NCBI GenBank assembly: GCA_023818725.1
Contig: JAMWBX010000047.1
Coordinates: 1 to 7,876 of the forward strand
Length of the DNA: 7,876 nucleotides
From: Candidatus Omnitrophota bacterium
GTDB taxonomy: Bacteria; Ratteibacteria; UBA8468; B48-G9; DTJG01
Direction: 5' to 3'
Shown here: in pieces, positions 6,612 through 7,876 of the stretch
How the letters are laid out: each line of letters begins with the position of its first letter
Position numbering within the stretch: position 1 is the stretch's first letter
The notes under the pieces: generated by a model
What the model was told of the DNA's origin: nothing
Databases searched by the model: none
Seen by the model: only the letters and a program-made list of their open reading frames with translations
Made by a program: the position numbers and the translations under genes

Positions 6612-7121
6612 TTATTCCCAGTTTGCGTGATTTCTTTTCATTCTTTCGAAAGAAATGCCCATCTTTTGCCTGTATTTCTCAACTATTTCGTCAAAGAAAA
6701 TAAGAACTGTTTGTTCAAAAAGAGAACCACCAAACTGGATTGATTCTGGAAGCTTCAGGATTAAGGATTTATTGCAAATCCTGGAAATCTTGTTATTTGT
6801 CGTGGTTATGCAGAGTGTTTTTGCTTTTGATTTTATCGCTGCTTCAACAGGTGGAAGAAGCATTTTTGACCTGCCTGTTTTTGAAACAACTATCAACAGA
6901 TCACCTTTTCTGACAGGCGGACACAACCCTGCAATAAAGTAACTTTCCAATTCAAGGTGTCGCAGCCTCATCGCGAAGGCACGAGCCATCATACCGCTTC
7001 TTCCAAGTCCCCACAAAAATACCCTGGAAGAATTTTTTATTTCATCGATAAGCTGCTTAACATAGCCATCTGGAATGGCTTTTATTGCGATTGAAATCTC
7101 TTTTATGATTTTGCTTTTCAT
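6612..7121 (-). CDS. hxlB: SIS-domain protein, 6-phospho-3-hexuloisomerase-like
   Basis: Phosphosugar isomerase with one SIS domain, 169 residues from the ATG at 7121 (PHI enzymes are about 180). PHI converts arabino-3-hexulose-6-phosphate to fructose-6-phosphate in the ribulose monophosphate pathway. FLWGLGRSGMMARAFAMRLRHL (35-56) is the classic PHI phosphosugar-binding segment. The second loop reads VVSKTGRSK (78-86) instead of the usual SGSGxT. The C-terminal region has GGSLFEQTVLIFFDEIVE (131-148) and ends ERMKRNHANWE (159-169), matching the LFE and RHANLE signatures of PHI; E136 and H165 correspond to family-conserved residues. Upstream in-frame starts exist at 7148 (ATG) and 7157 (TTG), but family length favours 7121. 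AAGGA lies 15 bases upstream, unusually far. No HxlA partner is in the window, so the symbol denotes similarity, and the true substrate may be another phosphosugar. Confidence 0.85.
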   Translation of the reverse strand: MKSKIIKEISIAIKAIPDGYVKQLIDEIKNSSRVFLWGLGRSGMMARAFAMRLRHLELESYFIAGLCPPVRKGDLLIVVSKTGRSKMLLPPVEAAIKSKAKTLCITTTNNKISRICNKSLILKLPESIQFGGSLFEQTVLIFFDEIVEKYRQKMGISFERMKRNHANWE

Positions 7122-7251
7122 AATTAGTATTTTAATTCCTTGCCACATTTTTCGCAATTTTCAATACCAAATGTTAGTATTTTTTTGTGGTGTATACTAG
7201 AAAAAAAAGAGCGCTTGCAAAATTAATACATGGTAGTAAAATTATGGTATT
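7122..7251. other. Divergent intergenic spacer with candidate control elements
   Basis: This 130-bp AT-rich spacer separates the start codons of the SIS gene and the concanavalin-like gene and must hold promoters for both. On the plus strand TATACT (7193-7198) is a plausible -10 without a good -35. On the minus strand TTGCAA (7215-7220) could be a -35 with AT-rich -10 candidates about 16-19 bases on. TTAGTATTTT occurs twice (7124-7133 and 7174-7183), exactly 50 bases apart, and ATACTA (7194-7199) gives the same core inverted. AATACCA (7163-7169) is the inverse of TGGTATT (7245-7251). None of these is conclusive. Confidence 0.5.
7206..7219. promoter_or_regulatory. Possible LacI-family operator (one good half)
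   Basis: AAAGAGCGCTTGCA matches the palindrome TGCAAGCGCTTGCA, a common LacI-family operator form, at 10 of 14 positions: the centre and right half are intact and the left half is degraded. The position between two divergent sugar-type genes suits such a regulator, but no regulator gene is in the window and the match is imperfect. Confidence 0.25.
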
Positions 7252-7876
7252 ATGATGGAAAAAATAATCTATACTGAAACATTTGACGATGGTCCTGGCG
7301 GCTGGCTTGGATGGGACAAAAACGGCGCTTTTCGACTGGAAATAAAGGATAGCTCAATAATTTCTGAAAGTCCGTGGTGGATTGATTGCAACCACTGTTT
7401 CCCTGGAGCGGGTTTTCTGCATATACTTTTTGTTCTGCATACAAGCCATAAGAACATAAATCCTGAACCATTGATCAGGGTTGCGGACAGAAATAGATTT
7501 GTTGATGGCAATTTTCCAACTGATTTTACTGGCGCGAAGATCACATTGAAAATAAAAGGCGAAGTGGATCTTAAGGGCTCAAATCTTTATCTTCTTGTTC
7601 AGGGAAATATAGGAAAGATATGGGTCAATCAGATTTTTACCGGATACCCGATAAAAATCACAAAAGACTGGTCAATACAGAGCTTCACCCTTATTCCTGA
7701 CCAGAAATTTTGGACTCAGCTTGGTTCAAGGGAAGACAGAAAAAACACCTATGGAGAAGGACCCATTGAAAAGCTTCTGGCTAATGTCAATGGAGATATA
7801 ATCTTTGTTCTTTTTCCGCTCAATGTTGCGCCAGTTGATAAAAATGTCGACCCTTATAAAGGATGGGCAGAAAGGG
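7252..7876 (+). CDS. Concanavalin/laminin-G-like carbohydrate-binding-type protein (3' end outside window)
   Basis: An open frame of 208 complete codons runs off the right edge. The start must be the ATG at 7252 or 7255, since an in-frame TAA lies at 7237-7239; no clear Shine-Dalgarno precedes either. The product begins with ETFDDGPGGWLGWD (9-22), an opening often seen in beta-sandwich (concanavalin/laminin-G-type) domains, followed by SPWWIDCNH (40-48), GAGFLHILFVLHT (52-64), FTGAKITLKIKGEVDL (92-107), LYLLVQG (112-118) and IIFVLFPLNV (183-192). The regular alternation of hydrophobic strands with many aromatic and glycine residues fits a beta-sandwich binding sugars or glycans. There is no signal peptide and no catalytic motif I can identify, so binding or a structural role in the cytosol is the best guess. 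It is divergent from the SIS gene and may share control with it. Confidence 0.72.
   Translation, partial: MMEKIIYTETFDDGPGGWLGWDKNGAFRLEIKDSSIISESPWWIDCNHCFPGAGFLHILFVLHTSHKNINPEPLIRVADRNRFVDGNFPTDFTGAKITLKIKGEVDLKGSNLYLLVQGNIGKIWVNQIFTGYPIKITKDWSIQSFTLIPDQKFWTQLGSREDRKNTYGEGPIEKLLANVNGDIIFVLFPLNVAPVDKNVDPYKGWAER

Noticed and set aside
7122..7157. Upstream ATG or TTG starts for the SIS gene
   Set aside because: The added residues MRKMWQGIKILI have no family equivalent, and PHI proteins begin close to the MKSKIIKEIS segment. Not fully excluded, because AAGGA lies far from 7121.
7250..7544. Two minus-strand open frames near the right edge
   Set aside because: They overlap the plus-strand concanavalin-like gene, whose translation has coherent beta-strand patterning; the antisense products look random.

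Overview
This is an AT-rich bacterial window (roughly 40% G+C by eye) with tightly packed genes, several start/stop overlaps, and no tRNA, rRNA, CRISPR or insertion-sequence signal that I can see. It holds nine protein genes, two of them cut by the window edges. The species cannot be named from the sequence. A dihydropteroate synthase with the long N-terminal domain seen in some Firmicutes and Thermodesulfovibrio-like lineages, together with a cytosolic-looking concanavalin-like protein and an odd deacetylase-like protein, suggests an uncultured or candidate-phylum bacterium (Omnitrophota/Planctomycetota-like). That placement is inference.

Left half (1-4018, all leftward). In transcription order: a HAD-family phosphatase/phosphoglucomutase-like enzyme, a TRIC/UPF0126 membrane channel (ATGA overlap with the HAD gene), tyrosyl-tRNA synthetase (tyrS), a class II (FucA-like) zinc aldolase, and dihydropteroate synthase (folP; ATGA overlap with the aldolase; 3' end outside the window). 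Spacing suggests one transcription unit that starts in the 119-bp divergent spacer at 4019-4137. Its contents are housekeeping (translation, folate) mixed with small-molecule enzymes.

Right half (4138-7876). A rightward sugar-phosphate isomerase/epimerase-type TIM barrel meets, tail to tail, a leftward two-gene unit made of a 6-phospho-3-hexuloisomerase-like SIS protein followed by a 552-residue protein of unknown function. The latter combines a glutamine-amidotransferase/trimerization-like N-terminal domain with a degenerate NodB/polysaccharide-deacetylase-like domain. The two convergent genes share their stop codons in the four bases TTAG. A 130-bp divergent spacer (7122-7251) separates the SIS gene from a rightward gene for a probable concanavalin/laminin-G-like protein that runs off the right edge.

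Taken together the right half looks like a small carbohydrate-handling locus: a sugar isomerase, a phosphosugar isomerase, a deacetylase-like protein and a carbohydrate-binding-like protein, with a possible LacI-type operator half in the spacer. No member has a clear secretion signal, so the set appears cytosolic. The substrate is unknown. The most interesting points are the unknown 552-residue protein with altered catalytic motifs, the hexuloisomerase-like protein lacking its usual partner, and the translational coupling of a class II aldolase to folP.
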